A stretch of DNA of 64,000 nt from Osmia lignaria lignaria (lineage: Eukaryota > Arthropoda > Insecta > Hymenoptera > Megachilidae). The stretch lies in contig NC_135042.1 in the NCBI RefSeq assembly GCF_051020975.1, positions 836,001 through 900,000 of the forward strand. Reading direction: 5' to 3'. Shown here one piece after another: positions 35,611 to 47,916 of the stretch. The position numbers and the translations under genes are program-made. The number at the start of each line of letters is the position of its first letter. Position 1 is the stretch's first letter. Under the pieces are notes generated by a model. The model worked only from the letters and a program-made list of their open reading frames with translations, ran no database searches and was not told the DNA's origin.

Positions 35611-36651
35611 TATGGTAAAATGTTAAGAGACCTTATTTGTAGAGAATTAAGTTTCCTACTTTTTATGTTCTATGATATTTTTTGATCAGATGCGTAGTTC
35701 TCGAGATATATCGAGATATTTAAAAGTTCCGAAGCCGCACCAACATAATAGAGATACAGAAACACCGTGGCCCCTTTCTTTGAGATAACTCTGCACTATT
35801 GCGAGCTGTAAATGCCACTTCCAGCTTAGCTGTGCAGAAGAAGAACAACAAGAAGAAGGAATATCTCGAAATATGTCCGTCAGGCCCCTTCCCTTGAGAT
35901 AAATCTGCAAATATCGCGGAAACGAAGCGAGCTATGGCAAAATGTTAAGAGACCTTTTTTGTAGAGGATTAAGTTTCCTACTTTTCATGTTCTATGATAA
36001 TTTTTGATCAGATGCGTAGTTCTCGAGATATATCAAGATATTTAAAAGTTCCGAAGCCGCACCAACATAATAGAGATACAGAAACACCGTGGCCCCTTTC
36101 TTTGAGATAACTCTGCACTATTGCGAGCTGCAAATGCCACTTCCAGCTTAGCTGTGCAGAAGAAGAACAACAAGAAGAAGAAATATTTCGAAATATGTCC
36201 GTCAGGCCCCTTCCCTTGAGATAAATCTGCAAATATCTCGGAAACGAAGCGAGCTACGGCAAAATGTTAAGAGACCTTTTTTGTAGAAAATTAGGTTTCC
36301 TACTTTTTATGTTCTATGATATTTTTTGATGAGATGCGTAGTTCTCGAGATATATCAAGATATTTAAAAGTTCCGAAGCTGCACCAACATAATAGAGATA
36401 CAGAAACACCGTGGCCCCTTTCTTTGAGATAACTCTGCACTATTGCGAGCTGCAAATGCCACTTCCAGCTTAGCTGTGCAGAAGAAGAACAACAAGAAGA
36501 AGAAATATCTCGAAATATGTCCGTCAGGCCCCTTTCCTTGAGATAAATCTGCAAATATCTCGGAAACGAAGCGAGCTATGGCAAAATGTTAAGAGACCTT
36601 TTTTGTAGAGAATTATGTTTCCTACAATTTACGTTCTCTGATATTTTTTGA
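35611..36651 (+). repeat. Monomers between the 1,932-bp duplicates
   Basis: Satellite only: most of the 35,686, 36,008 and 36,330 monomers. Private changes are GAAGAAGGAAT, ATCGCGGAAAC, GTAGAGGATTAAG, TGATAATTTTTG, and TTGATGAGATGC in place of TTGATCAGATGC at about 36,330, which destroys the TGATCA site used here as register. Confidence 0.8.
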
Positions 36652-37617
36652 TCAGAAGCGTAGTTTTCGAGATATATCGAGATATTTAAAAGTTCCGAAG
36701 CCGCACCAACATAATAGAGATACAGAAACACCGTGGCCCCTTTCTTTGAGATAACTCTGCACTATTGCGACCTGCAAATGCCAGTTCCAGCTTAGCTGTG
36801 CAGAAGAGGAACAACAAGAAGAAGAAATATCTCGGAATATGTCCGTCAGGCCCCTTCCCTTGAGATAAATCTGCAAATATCTCGGAAACGAAGCGAGCTA
36901 TGGCAAAATGTTAAGAGACCTTATTTGTAGAGAATTAAGTTTCCTACTTTTTATGTTCTATGATATTTTTTGATCAGATGCGTAGTTCTCGAGATATATC
37001 GAGATATTTAAAAGTTCCGAAGCCGCACCAACATAATAGAGGTACAGAAACACCGTGGCCCCTTTCTTTGAGATAACTCTGCACTATTGCGAGCTGCAAA
37101 TGCCACTTCCAGCTTAGCTGTGCAGAAGAAGAACAACAAGAAGAAGAAATATCTCGAAATATGTCCGTCAGGCCCCTTCCCTTGAGATAAATCTGCAACT
37201 ATCTCGGAAACGAAGCGAGCTACGGCAAAATGTTAAGAGACCTTTTTTGTAGAAAATTAGGTTTCCTACTTTTTATGTTCTATGATATTTTTTGATCAGA
37301 TGCGTAGTTCTCGAGATATATCAAGATATTTAAAAGTTCCGAAGCCGCACAAACATAATAGAGATACAGAAACACCGTGGCCCCTTTCTTTGAGATAACT
37401 CTGCACTATTGCGAGCTGCAAATGCCACTTCCAGCTTAGCTGTGCAGAAGAAGAACAACAAGAAGAAGAAATATCTCGAAATATGTCCGTCAGGCCCCTT
37501 CCCTTGAGATAAATCTGCAAATATCTCGGAAACGAAGCGAGCTATGGCAAAATGTTAAGAGACCTTTTTTGTAGAGAATTAAGTTTCCTACTTTTTATGT
37601 TCTATGATATTTTTTGA
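36652..37617 (+). repeat. 6-monomer-offset duplication, right copy
   Basis: Monomers 36,652, 36,974 and 37,296 repeat 34,720, 35,042 and 35,364. The match ends after the GCCGCACAAAC monomer, where the left copy continues TATGGTAAAATG with CCTTATTTG and this copy continues TATGGCAAAATG with CCTTTTTTG. Confidence 0.85.
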
Positions 37618-39871
37618 TCAGATGCGTAGTTCTCGAGATATATCAAGATATTTAAAAGTTCCGAAGCCGCACCACCATAATAGAGATACAGAAACACCGT
37701 GGCCCCTTTCTTTGAGATAACTCTGCACTATTGCGAGCTGGAAATGCCACTTCCAGTTTAGCTGTGCAGAAGAAGAACAACAAGAAGAAGAAATATCTCG
37801 AAATATGTCCGTCAGGCCCCTTCCCTTGAGATAAATCTGCAAATATCTCGGAAACGAAGCGAGCTATGGCAAAATGTTAAGAGACCTTTTTTGTAGAGAA
37901 TTAAGTTTCCTACTTTTTATGTTCTATGATATTTTTTGATCAGATCCGTAGTTCTCGAGATATATCAAGATATTTAAAAGTTCCGAAGCCGCACCAACAT
38001 AATAGAGGTACAGAAACACCGTGGCCCCTTTCTTTGAGATAACTCTGCACTATTGCGAGCTGCAAATGCCACTTCCAGCTTAGCTGTGCAGAAGAAGAAC
38101 AACAAGAAGAAGAAATATCTCGAAATATGTCCGTCAGGCCCCTTCCCTTGAGATAAATCTGCAAATATCTCGGAAACGAAGCGAGCTACGGCAAAACGTT
38201 AAGAGACCTTTTTTGTAGAGAATTATGTTTCCTACAATTTATGTTCTATGATATTTTTCGATCAGATGCGTAGTTCTTGAGATATATCAAGATATTTAAA
38301 AGTTCCGAAGCGGCACCAACATAATAGAGATAGAGAAACACCGTGGCCCCTTTCTTTGAGATAACTCTGCACTATTGCGAGCTGCAAATGCCACTTCCAG
38401 CTTAGCTGTGCAGAAGAAGAACAACAAGAAGAAGAAATATCTCGAAATATGTCCGTCAGGCCCCTTCCCTTGAGATAAATCTGCAAATATCTCGGAAACG
38501 AAGCGAGCTATGGCAAAATGTTAAGAGACCTTTTTTGTAGAGAATTAAGTTTGCTACTTTTTATGTTCTATGATATTTTTTGATCAGATGCGCAGTTCTC
38601 GAGATATATCAAGATATTTAAAAGTTCCGAAGCCGCACCAACATAATAGAGATACAGAAACACCGTGGCCCCTTTCTTTGAGATAACTTTCCACTATTGC
38701 GAGCTGTAAATGCCACTTCCAGCTTAGCTGTGCAGAAGAAGAACAACAAGAAGAAGAAATATCTCGAAATATGTCCGTCAGGCCCCTTCCCTTGAGATAT
38801 ATCTGCAAATATCTCGGAAACGAAGCGAGCTATGGCAAAATGTTAAGAGACCTTTTTTGTAGAGAATTATGTTTCCTACAATTTATGTTCTATGATATTT
38901 TTTGATCAGAAGCGTAGTTTTCGAGATATATCAAGATATTTAAAAGTTCCGAAGCCGCACCAACATAATAGAGATACAGAAACACCGTGGCCCCTTTCTT
39001 TGGGATAACTCTGCACTATTGCGAGCTGGAAATGCCACTTCCAGTTTAGCTGTGCAGAACAAGAACAACAAGAAGAAGAAATATCTCGAAATATGTCCGT
39101 CAGGACCCTTCCCTTGAGATAAATCTGCAAATATCTCGGAAACGAAGCGAGCTATGGCAAAACGTTAAGAGACCTTTTTTGTAGAGAATTATATTTCCTA
39201 CAATTTATGTTCTATGATATTTTTTGATCAGATGCGTAGTTCTCGAGATATATCAAGATATTTAAAAGTTCCGAAGCCGCACCAACATAATAGAGATAGA
39301 GAAACACCGTGGCCCCTTTCTTTGAGATAACTCTGCACTATTGCGAGCTGCAAATGCCACTTCCAGCTTAGCTGTGCAGAAGAAGAACAACAAGAAGAAG
39401 AAATATCTCGAAATATGTCCGTCAGGCCCCTTCCCTTGAGATAATTCTGCAAATATCTCGGAAACGAAGCGAGCTATGGCAAAATGTTAAGAGACCTTTT
39501 TTGTAGAGAATTATGTTTCCTACAATTTACGTTCTCTGATATTTTTTGATCAGAAGCGTAGTTTTCGAGATATATCGAGATATTTAAAAGTTCCGAAGCC
39601 GCACCAACATAATAGAGATACAGAAACACCGTGGCCCCTTTCTTTGAGATAACTCTGCACTATTATGACCTGCAAATGCCAGTTCCAGCTTAGCTGTGCA
39701 GAAGAGGAACAACAAGAAGAAGAAATATCTCGGAATATGTCCGTCAGGCCCCTTCCCTTGAGATAAATCTGCAAATATCTCGGAAACGAAGCGAGCTATG
39801 GCAAAATGTTAAGAGACCTTTTTTGTAGAGAATTAAGTTTGCTACTTTTTATGTTCTATGATATTTTTTGA
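37618..39871 (+). repeat. 15-monomer-offset duplication, right copy
   Basis: Partner of 32,788-34,960. Differences noted: TTTTTCGATCAG at about 38,258, ATCAAGATATT in place of ATCCGGATATT, ATTATATTTCC at about 39,188, ATAATTCTGC at about 39,440 and TATTATGACCTGC at about 39,660. Its last four monomers (38,584-39,871) are themselves duplicated in tandem by the following block. Confidence 0.85.
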
Positions 39872-41100
39872 TCAGATGCGCAGTTCTCGAGATATATCAA
39901 GATATTTAAAAGTTCCGAAGCCGCACCAACATAATAGAGATACAGAAACACCGTGGCCCCTTTCTTTGAGATAACTTTCCACTATTGCGAGCTGTAAATG
40001 CCACTTCCAGCTTAGCTGTGCAGAAGAAGAACAACAAGAAGAAGAAATATCTCGAAATATGTCCGTCAGGCCCCTTCCCTTGAGATATATCTGCAAATAT
40101 CTCGGAAACGAAGCGAGCTATGGCAAAATGTTAAGAGACCTTTTTTGTAGAGAATTATGTTTCCTACAATTTATGTTCTATGATATTTTTTGATCAGAAG
40201 CGTAGTTTTCGAGATATATCAAGATATTTAAAAGTTCCGAAGCCGCACCAACATAATAGAGATACAGAAACACCGTGGCCCCTTTCTTTGGGATAACTCT
40301 GCACTATTGCGAGCTGGAAATGCCACTTCCAGTTTAGCTGTGCAGAACAAGAACAACAAGAAGAAGAAATATCTCGAAATATGTCCGTCAGGACCCTTCC
40401 CTTGAGATAAATCTGCAAATATCTCGGAAACGAAGCGAGCTATGGCAAAACGTTAAGAGACCTTTTTTGTAGAGAATTATATTTCCTACAATTTATGTTC
40501 TATGATATTTTTTGATCAGATGCGTAGTTCTCGAGATATATCAAGATATTTAAAAGTTCCGAAGCCGCACCAACATAATAGAGATAGAGAAACACCGTGG
40601 CCCCTTTCTTTGAGATAACTCTGCACTATTGCGAGCTGCAAATGCCACTTCCAGCTTAGCTGTGCAGAAGAAGAACAACAAGAAGAAGAAATATCTCGAA
40701 ATATGTCCGTCAGGCCCCTTCCCTTGAGATAAATCTGCAAATATCTCGGAAACGAAGCGAGCTATGGCAAAATGTTAAGAGACCTTTTTTGTAGAGAATT
40801 ATGTTTCCTACAATTTACGTTCTCTGATATTTTTTGATCAGAAGCGTAGTTTTCGAGATATATCGAGATATTTAAAAGTTCCGAAGCCGCACCAACATAA
40901 TAGAGATACAGAAACACCGTGGCCCCTTTCTTTGAGATAACTCTGCACTATTATGACCTGCAAATGCCAGTTCCAGCTTAGCTGTGCAGAAGAGGAACTA
41001 CAAGAAGAAGAAGTATCTCGGAATATGTCCGTCAGGCCCCTTCCCTTGAGATAAATCTGCAAATATCTCGGAAACGAAGCGAGCTATGGCAAAATGTTAA
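39872..41100 (+). repeat. Tandem copy of the 38,584-39,871 four-monomer unit
   Basis: Monomers 39,872, 40,194, 40,516 and 40,838 repeat 38,584, 38,906, 39,228 and 39,550 at 1,288 bp, carrying the recent private changes ATTATATTTCC and TATTATGACC. The duplication therefore happened after those mutations and after the 4,830-bp duplication. Confidence 0.9.
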
Positions 41101-41159
41101 GAGACCTTATTTGTAGAGAATTAAGTTTCCTACTTTTTATGTTCTATGATATTTTTTGA

Positions 41160-41480
41160 TCAGATGCGTAGTTCTCGAGATATATCGAGATATTTAAAAG
41201 TTCCGAAGCCGCACCAACATAATAGAGGTACAGAAACACCGTGGCCCCTTTCTTTGAGATAACTCTGCACTAGTGCGAGCCGCAAATGCCACTTCCAGCT
41301 TAGCTGTGCAGAAGAAGAACAACAAGAAGAAGAAATATCTCGAAATATGTCCGTAAGCCCCTTTCCTTGAGATAAATCTGCAAATATCTCGGAAACGAAG
41401 CCAGCTATGGCAAAATGTTAAGAGACGTTTTTTGTAGAGAATTATGTTTCCTACAATTTATGTTCTATGATATTTTTTGA
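41160..41480 (+). repeat. 321-bp monomer (GTAAGCCCC)
   Basis: GTCAGGCCCC reads GTAAGCCCC and CCTTCCCTTG reads CTTTCCTTG, one base short overall. The left half resembles 36,974 (CCTTATTTG, AGAGGTACAG) and the right half is R haplotype, so it is a chimeric monomer at the boundary of the Q/F domain. Confidence 0.9.
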
Positions 41481-41799
41481 TCAGAAGCGTAGTTTTCGAG
41501 ATATATCGAGATATTTAAAAGTTCCGAAGCCGCACCAACATAATAGAGATACAGAAAAACCGTGTACCCTTTCTTTGAGATAACTCTGCACCAGTGCGAG
41601 CCGCAAATGCCACTTCCAGCTTAGCTGTGCAGAAGAAGAACAACAAGAAGAAATATCTCGAAATATGTCCGTCAGGCCCCTTCCCTTGAGATAAATCTGC
41701 AAATATCTCGGAAACGAAGCGAGCTATGGCAAAACGTTAGGAGACCTTTTTTGTAGAGAATTAAGTTTCCTACTTTTTATGTTCTATGATATTTTTTGA
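41481..41799 (+). repeat. 319-bp monomer (one GAA triplet lost)
   Basis: AACAAGAAGAAATATC replaces AACAAGAAGAAGAAATATC, a 3-bp loss in the GAA tract. It also has ACAGAAAAACCGTGTACCC and CTGCACCAGTGC, which breaks the R palindrome. It is the only monomer of this length. Confidence 0.95.
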
Positions 41800-42443
41800 T
41801 CAGATGCGTAGTTCTCGAGATATATCAAGATATTTAAAAGTTCCGAAGCCGCACCAACATAATAGAGATACAGAAACACCGTGGGCCCTTTCTTTGAGAT
41901 AACTCTGCACTATTGCGAGCTGGAAATGCCACTTCCAGTTTAGCTGTGCAGAAGAAGAACAACAAGAAGAAGAAATATCTCGAAATATGTCCGTCAGGCC
42001 CCTTCCCTTGAGATAAATCTGCAAATATCTCGGAAACGAAGCGAGCTATGGCAAAATGTTAAGAGACCTTTTTTGTAGAGAATTAAGTTTCCTACTTTTT
42101 ATGTTCTATGATATTTTTTGATCAGATCCGTAGTTCTCGAGATATATCAAGATATTTAAAAGTTCCGAAGCCGCACCAACATAATAGAGATACAGAAACA
42201 CCGTGGCCCCTTTCTTTGAGATAACTCTGCACTATTGCGAGCTGCAAATGCCACTACCAGCTTAGCTGTGCAGAAGCAGAACAACAAGAAGAAGAAATAT
42301 CTCGAAATATGTCCGTCAGGCCCCTTCCCTTGAGATGAATCTGCAAATATCTCGGAAACGAAGCGAGCTATGGCAAAATGTTAAGAGACCTTTTTTGTAG
42401 AGAATTATGTTTCCTACAATTTATGTTCTATGATATTTTTTGA
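41800..42443 (+). repeat. Two F/Q monomers ancestral-like to later HORs
   Basis: Monomer 41,800 (CACCGTGGGCCC, F haplotype) and 42,122 (GATCCGTAG, CACTACCAGC, GATGAATCTGC). The second is the same type as 53,389, 57,252 and 60,150. Confidence 0.8.
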
Positions 42444-44697
42444 TCAGAAGCGTAGTTTTCGAGATATATCGAGATATTTAAAAATTCCGAAGCCGCACCA
42501 ACATAATAGAGATACGGAAACACCGTGGGCCCTTTCTTTGAGATAACTCTGCACTATTGCGAGCTGCAAATGCCACTTCCAGCTTAGCTGTGCAGAAGAA
42601 GAACAACAAGAAGAAGAAATATCTCGAAATATGTCCGTCAGGCCCCTTCCCTTGAGATAAATCTGCAAATATCTCGGAAACGAAGCGAGCTATGGCAAAA
42701 TGTTAAGAGACCTTTTTTGTAGAGAATTAAGTTTCCTACTCTTTATGTTCTATGATATTTTTTGATCAGAAGCGTAGTTTTCGAGATATATCAAGATATT
42801 TAAAAGTTCCGAAGCCGCACCAACATAATAGAGATACAGAAACACCGTGGCCCCTTTCTTTGGGATAACTCTGCACTATTGCGAGCTGGAAATGCCACTT
42901 CCAGTTTAGCTGTGCAGAACAAGAACAACAAGAAGAAGAAATATCTCGAAATATGTCCGTCAGGACCCTTCCCTTGAGATAAATCTGCAAATATCTCGGA
43001 AACGAAGCGAGCTATGGCAAAACGTTAAGAGACCTTTTTTGTAGAGAATTATATTTCCTACAATTTATGTTCTATGATATTTTTTGATCAGATGCGTAGT
43101 TCTCGAGATATATCAAGATATTTAAAAGTTCCGAAGCCGCACCAACATAATAGAGATAGAGAAACACCGTGGCCCCTTTCTTTGAGATAACTCTGCACTA
43201 TTGCGAGCTGCAAATGCCACTTCCAGCTTAGCTGTGCAGAAGAAGAACAACAAGAAGAAGAAATATCTCGAAATATGTCCGTCAGGCCCCTTCCCTTGAG
43301 ATAAATCTGCAAATATCTCGGAAACGAAGCGAGCTATGGCAAAATGTTAAGAGACCTTTTTTGTAGAGAATTATGTTTCCTACAATTTATGTTCTATGAT
43401 ATTTTTTGATCAGAAGCGTAGTTTTCGAGATATATCGAGATATTTAAAAATTCCGAAGCCGCACCAACATAATAGAGATACGGAAACACCGTGGGCCCTT
43501 TCTTTGAGATAACTCTGCACTATTGCGAGCTGCAAATGCCACTTCCAGCTTAGCTGTGCAGAAGAAGAACAACAAGAAGAAGAAATATCTCGAAATATGT
43601 CCGTCAGGCCCCTTCCCTTGAGATAAATCTGCAAATATCTCGGAAACGAAGCGAGCTATGGCAAAATGTTAAGAGACCTTTTTTGTAGAGAATTAAGTTT
43701 CCTACTCTTTATGTTCTATGATATTTTTCGATCAGGTGCGTAGTTCTCGAGATATATCAAGATATTTAACAGTTCCGAAGCCGCACCAACATAATAGAGA
43801 TACAGAAACACCGTGGCCCCTTTCTTTGAGATAACTCTGCACTATTGCGAGCTGTAAATGCCACTTCCAGCTTAGCTGTGCAGAAGAAGAACAACAAGAA
43901 GAAGAAATATCTCGAAATATGTCCGTCAGGCCCCTTCCCTTGAGATGAATCTGCAAATATCTCGGAAACGAAGCGAGCTATGGCAAAATGTTAAGAGACC
44001 TTTTTTGTAGAGAATTATGTTTCCTACAATTTATGTTCTATGATATTTTTTGATCAGAAGCGTAGTTTTCGAGATATATCGAGATATTTAAAAATTCCGA
44101 AGCCGCACCAACATAATAGAGATACGGAAACACCGTGGGCCCTTTCTTTGAGATAACTCTGCACTATTGCGAGCTGCAAATGCCACTTCCAGCTTAGCTG
44201 TGCAGAAGAAGAACAACAAGAAGAAGAAATATCTCGAAATATGTCCGTCAGGCCCCTTCCCTTGAGATAAATCTGCAAATATCTCGGAAACGAAGCGAGC
44301 TATGGCAAAATGTTAAGAGACCTTTTTTGTAGAGAATTAAGTTTCCTACTCTTTATGTTCTATGATATTTTTCGATCAGGTGCGTAGTTCTCGAGATATA
44401 TCAAGATATTTAACAGTTCCGAAGCCGCACCAACATAATAGAGATACAGAAACACCGTGGCCCCTTTCTTTGAGATAACTCTGCACTATTGCGAGCTGTA
44501 AATGCCACTTCCAGCTTAGCTGTGCAGAAGAAGAACAACAAGAAGAAGAAATATCTCGAAATATGTCCGTCAGGCCCCTTCCCTTGAGATAAATTTGCAA
44601 ATATCTCGGAAACGAAGCGAGCTATGGCCAAATGTTAAGAGACCTTTTTTGTAGAGAATTAGGTTTCCTACTTTTTATGTTCTATCATATTTTTTGA
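42444..44697 (+). repeat. Alternating GGAAACACCGTGGGCCC / AACAGTTCC monomers
   Basis: Monomers 42,444, 43,410 and 44,054 share AAAAATTCCG, GATACGGAAAC and GTGGGCCC. Monomers 43,732 and 44,376 share TTTCGATCAGGTGCG and TTAACAGTTCC. Between the first two lie 42,766 and 43,088, which match 40,194 and 40,516 including the private ATTATATTTCC. The 43,410/43,732 pair is repeated at 44,054/44,376 (644 bp), with the right parts of the last monomers differing (GATGAATCTGC against GATAAATTTGC with GGCCAAATG). Confidence 0.85.
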
Positions 44698-47600
44698 GCA
44701 GATGCGTAGTTCTCGAGATATATCAAGATATTTAAAAGTTCCGAAGCCGCACCAACATAATAGAGATACAGAAACACCGTGGCCCCTTTCTTTGAGATAA
44801 CTCTGCACTATAGCGAGCTGCAAATGCCACTTCCAGCTTCGCTGTGCAGAAGAAGAACAACAAGAAGAAGAAATATCTCGAAATATGTCCGTCAGGCCCC
44901 TTCCCTTGAGATAAATCTGCAAATATCTCGGAAACGAAGCGAGCTATGGCAAAGGGTTAGGAGACCTTTTTTGTAGAGAATTAAGTTTCCTACTTTTCAT
45001 GTTCTATGATATTTTTTGATCAGATGCGTAGTTCTCGAGATATATCAAGATATTTAAAAGTTCCGAAGCCGCATCAACATAATAGAGATACAGAAACACC
45101 GTGGCCCCTTTCTTTGAGATAACTCTGCAGTATTGCGAGCTGGAAATGCCACTTCCAGTTTAGCTGTGCAGAAGAAGAACAACAAGAAGAAGAAATATCT
45201 CGAAACATGTCCGTCAGGCCCCTTCCCTTGAGATAAATCTGCAAATATCTCGGAAACGAAGCGAGCTATGGCAAAATGTTAAGAGAGCTTTTTTGTGGAG
45301 AATTAAGTTTGCTACTTTCTATGTTCTATGATATTTTTTGATCAGATGCGTAGTTCTCGAGATATATCAAGATATTTAAAAGTTCCGAAGCCGCACCAAC
45401 ATAATAGAGATACAGAAACACCGTGGCCCCTTTCTTTGAGATAACTCTGCACTATTGCGAGCTGCAAATGCCACTCCCAGCATAGCTGTGCAGAAGAAGA
45501 ACAACAAGAAGAAGAAATATCTCGAAATATGTCCGTCAGGCCCCTTCAATGAGATAAATCTGCAAATATCTCGGAAACGAAGCGAGCTATGGCAAAATGT
45601 TAAGAGACCTTTTTTGTAGAGAATTAAGTTTCCTACTTTTTATGTTCTATGATATTTTTTGATCAGATGCGTAGTTCTCGAGATATATCAAGATACTTAA
45701 AAGTTCCGAAGCCGCACCAACATAATAGAGATACAGAAACACCGTGGCCCCTTCCTTTGAGATAACTCTGCACTATTGCGAGCTGCAAATGTCACTTCCA
45801 GCTTAGCTGTGCACAAGAAGAACAACAAGAAGAAGAAATATCTCGAAATCTGTCCGACAGGCCCCTTCCCTTGAGATAAATCTGCAAATATCTCGGAAAC
45901 GAAGCGAGCTATGGCAAAATGTTAAGAGACCTTTTTTGTAGAGAATTAAGTTTCCTACTTTTTATGTTCTATCATATTTTTTGATCAGATACGTAGTTCT
46001 CGAGATATATCAAGATATTTAAAAGTTCCGAAGCCGCACCAACATAATAGAGATACAGAAACACCGTGGCCCCTTCCTTTGAGATAACTCTGCACTATTG
46101 CGAGCTGTAAATGCCACTTCCAGCTTAGCTGTGCAGAAGAAGAACAACAAGAAGAAGAAATATCTCGAAACATGTCCGTCAGGCCCCTTCCCTTGAGATA
46201 AATCTGCAAATATCTCGGAAACGAAGCGAGCTATGGCAAAATGTTAAGAGAGCTTTTTTGTGGAGAATTAAGTTTGCTACTTTTTATGTTCTATGATATT
46301 TTTTGATCAGATGCGTAGTTCCCGAGATATATCAAGATATTTAAAAGTTCCGAAGCCGCACCAACATAATAGAGATACAGAAACACCGTGGCCCCTTTCT
46401 TCGAGATAACTCTGCACTAGTGCGAGCCGCAAATGCCACTTGCAGCTTAGCTGTGCAGAAGAAGAACAACAAGAAGAAGAAATATCTCGAAATATGTCCG
46501 TCAGGCCCCTTCCCTTGAGATAAATATGCAAATATCTCGGAAACGAAGCGAGCTATGGCAAAATGTTAAGAGACCTTTTTTGTAGAGAATTAAGTTTCCT
46601 ACTTTTTATGTTCTATGATATTTTTTGATCAGATGCTTAGTTCTCGAGATATATCAAGATATTTAAAAGTTCCGAAGCCGCACCAACATAATAGAGATAC
46701 AGAAACACCGTGGCCCCTTTCTGTGAGATAACTCTGCACTATTGCGAGCTGCAAATGCCACTTCCAGCTTAGCTGTGCAGAGGAAGAACAACAAGAAGAA
46801 GAAATATCTCGAAATATGTCCGTCAGGCCAGTTCCTTTGAGCTGAATCTGCAAATATCTCGGAAACGAAGCGAGCTATGGCAAAATGATAAGAGACGTTT
46901 TTTGTAGAGAATTATGTTTCCTACAATTTATGCTCTATGATATTTTTTGATCAGAAGCGTAGTTTTCGAGATATATCGAGATATTTAAAAGTTCCGAAGC
47001 CGCACCAACATAATAGAGATACAGAAACACCGTGGCCCCTTTCTTTGAGATAACTGTGCACTAGTGCGAGCCGCAAATGCCACTTCCAGCTTAGCTGTGC
47101 AGAAGAAGAACAACAAGAAGAAGAAATATCTCGAAATATGTCCGTCAGGCCCCTTCCCTTGAGATAAATCTGCAAATATCTCGGAAACGAAGCGAGCTAT
47201 GGCAAAATGTTACGAGACCGTTTTTGTAGAGAATTAAGTTTCCTACTTTTTATGTTCTATAATGTTTTTTGATCAGATGCGTAGTTCTCGAGATATATCA
47301 AGATATTTAAAAGTTCCGAAGCCGCACCAACATAATAGAGATACAGAAACACCGTGGCCCCTTTCTTTGAGATAACTCTGCACTATTGCGAGCTGTAAAT
47401 GCCACTTCCAGCTTAGCTGTGCAGAAGAAGAACAACAAGAAGAAGAAATATCTCGAAATATGTCCGTCAGGCCCCTTCCCTTGAGATATATCTGCAAATA
47501 TCTCGGAAACGAAGCGAGCTATGGCAAAATGTTAAGAGACCTTTTTTGTAGAGAATTATGTTTCCTACAATTTATGTTCTATGATATTTTTTGATCACAA

Positions 47601-47916
47601 GCGTAGTTTTCGAGATATATCGAGATATTTAAAAGTTCCGAAGCCGCACCAACATAATAGAGATACAGAAACACCGTGGCCCCTTTCTTTGAGATAACTC
47701 TGCACTAGTGCGAGCCGCAAATGCCACTTCCAGCTTAGCTGTGCAGAAGAAGAACAACAAGAAGAAGAAATATCTCGAAATATGTCCGTCAGGCCCCTTC
47801 CCTTGAGATAAATCTGCAAATATCTCGGAAACGAAGCGAGCTATAGCAAAATGTTAAGAGACCTTTTTTGTAGAGAATTAAATTTCCTACTTTTTATCTT
47901 CTATGATATTTTTTGA
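44698..47916 (+). repeat. Divergent monomer zone without a clear HOR
   Basis: Ten monomers (44,698 to 47,595) with many private substitutions, for example TTGAGCAG, ACTATAGCG and AAAGGGTTAGG in 44,698, GCATCAAC in 45,020, AGATACTTAAAAG, CCTTCC and CGAAATCTGTCCGAC in 45,664, ACTTGCAGC in 46,307, TGTGAGATAAC in 46,629 and TATAATGTTTTTTG near 47,260. Several are single representatives of types that are multiplied further right: 45,020 and 45,342 resemble 54,677 and 54,999; 46,629 and 46,951 resemble 48,239 and 48,561. Confidence 0.8.
45664..45984 (+). repeat. 321-bp monomer in divergent zone
   Basis: Start-to-start distance from this monomer to the next is 321. The shortening is caused by CCTTCAATGAG, one base shorter than CCTTCCCTTGAG, which lies at about 45,544, just upstream of this start and in the tail region that the chosen register assigns to the boundary of 45,342/45,664. 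The change occurs only once in the window. Confidence 0.6.
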
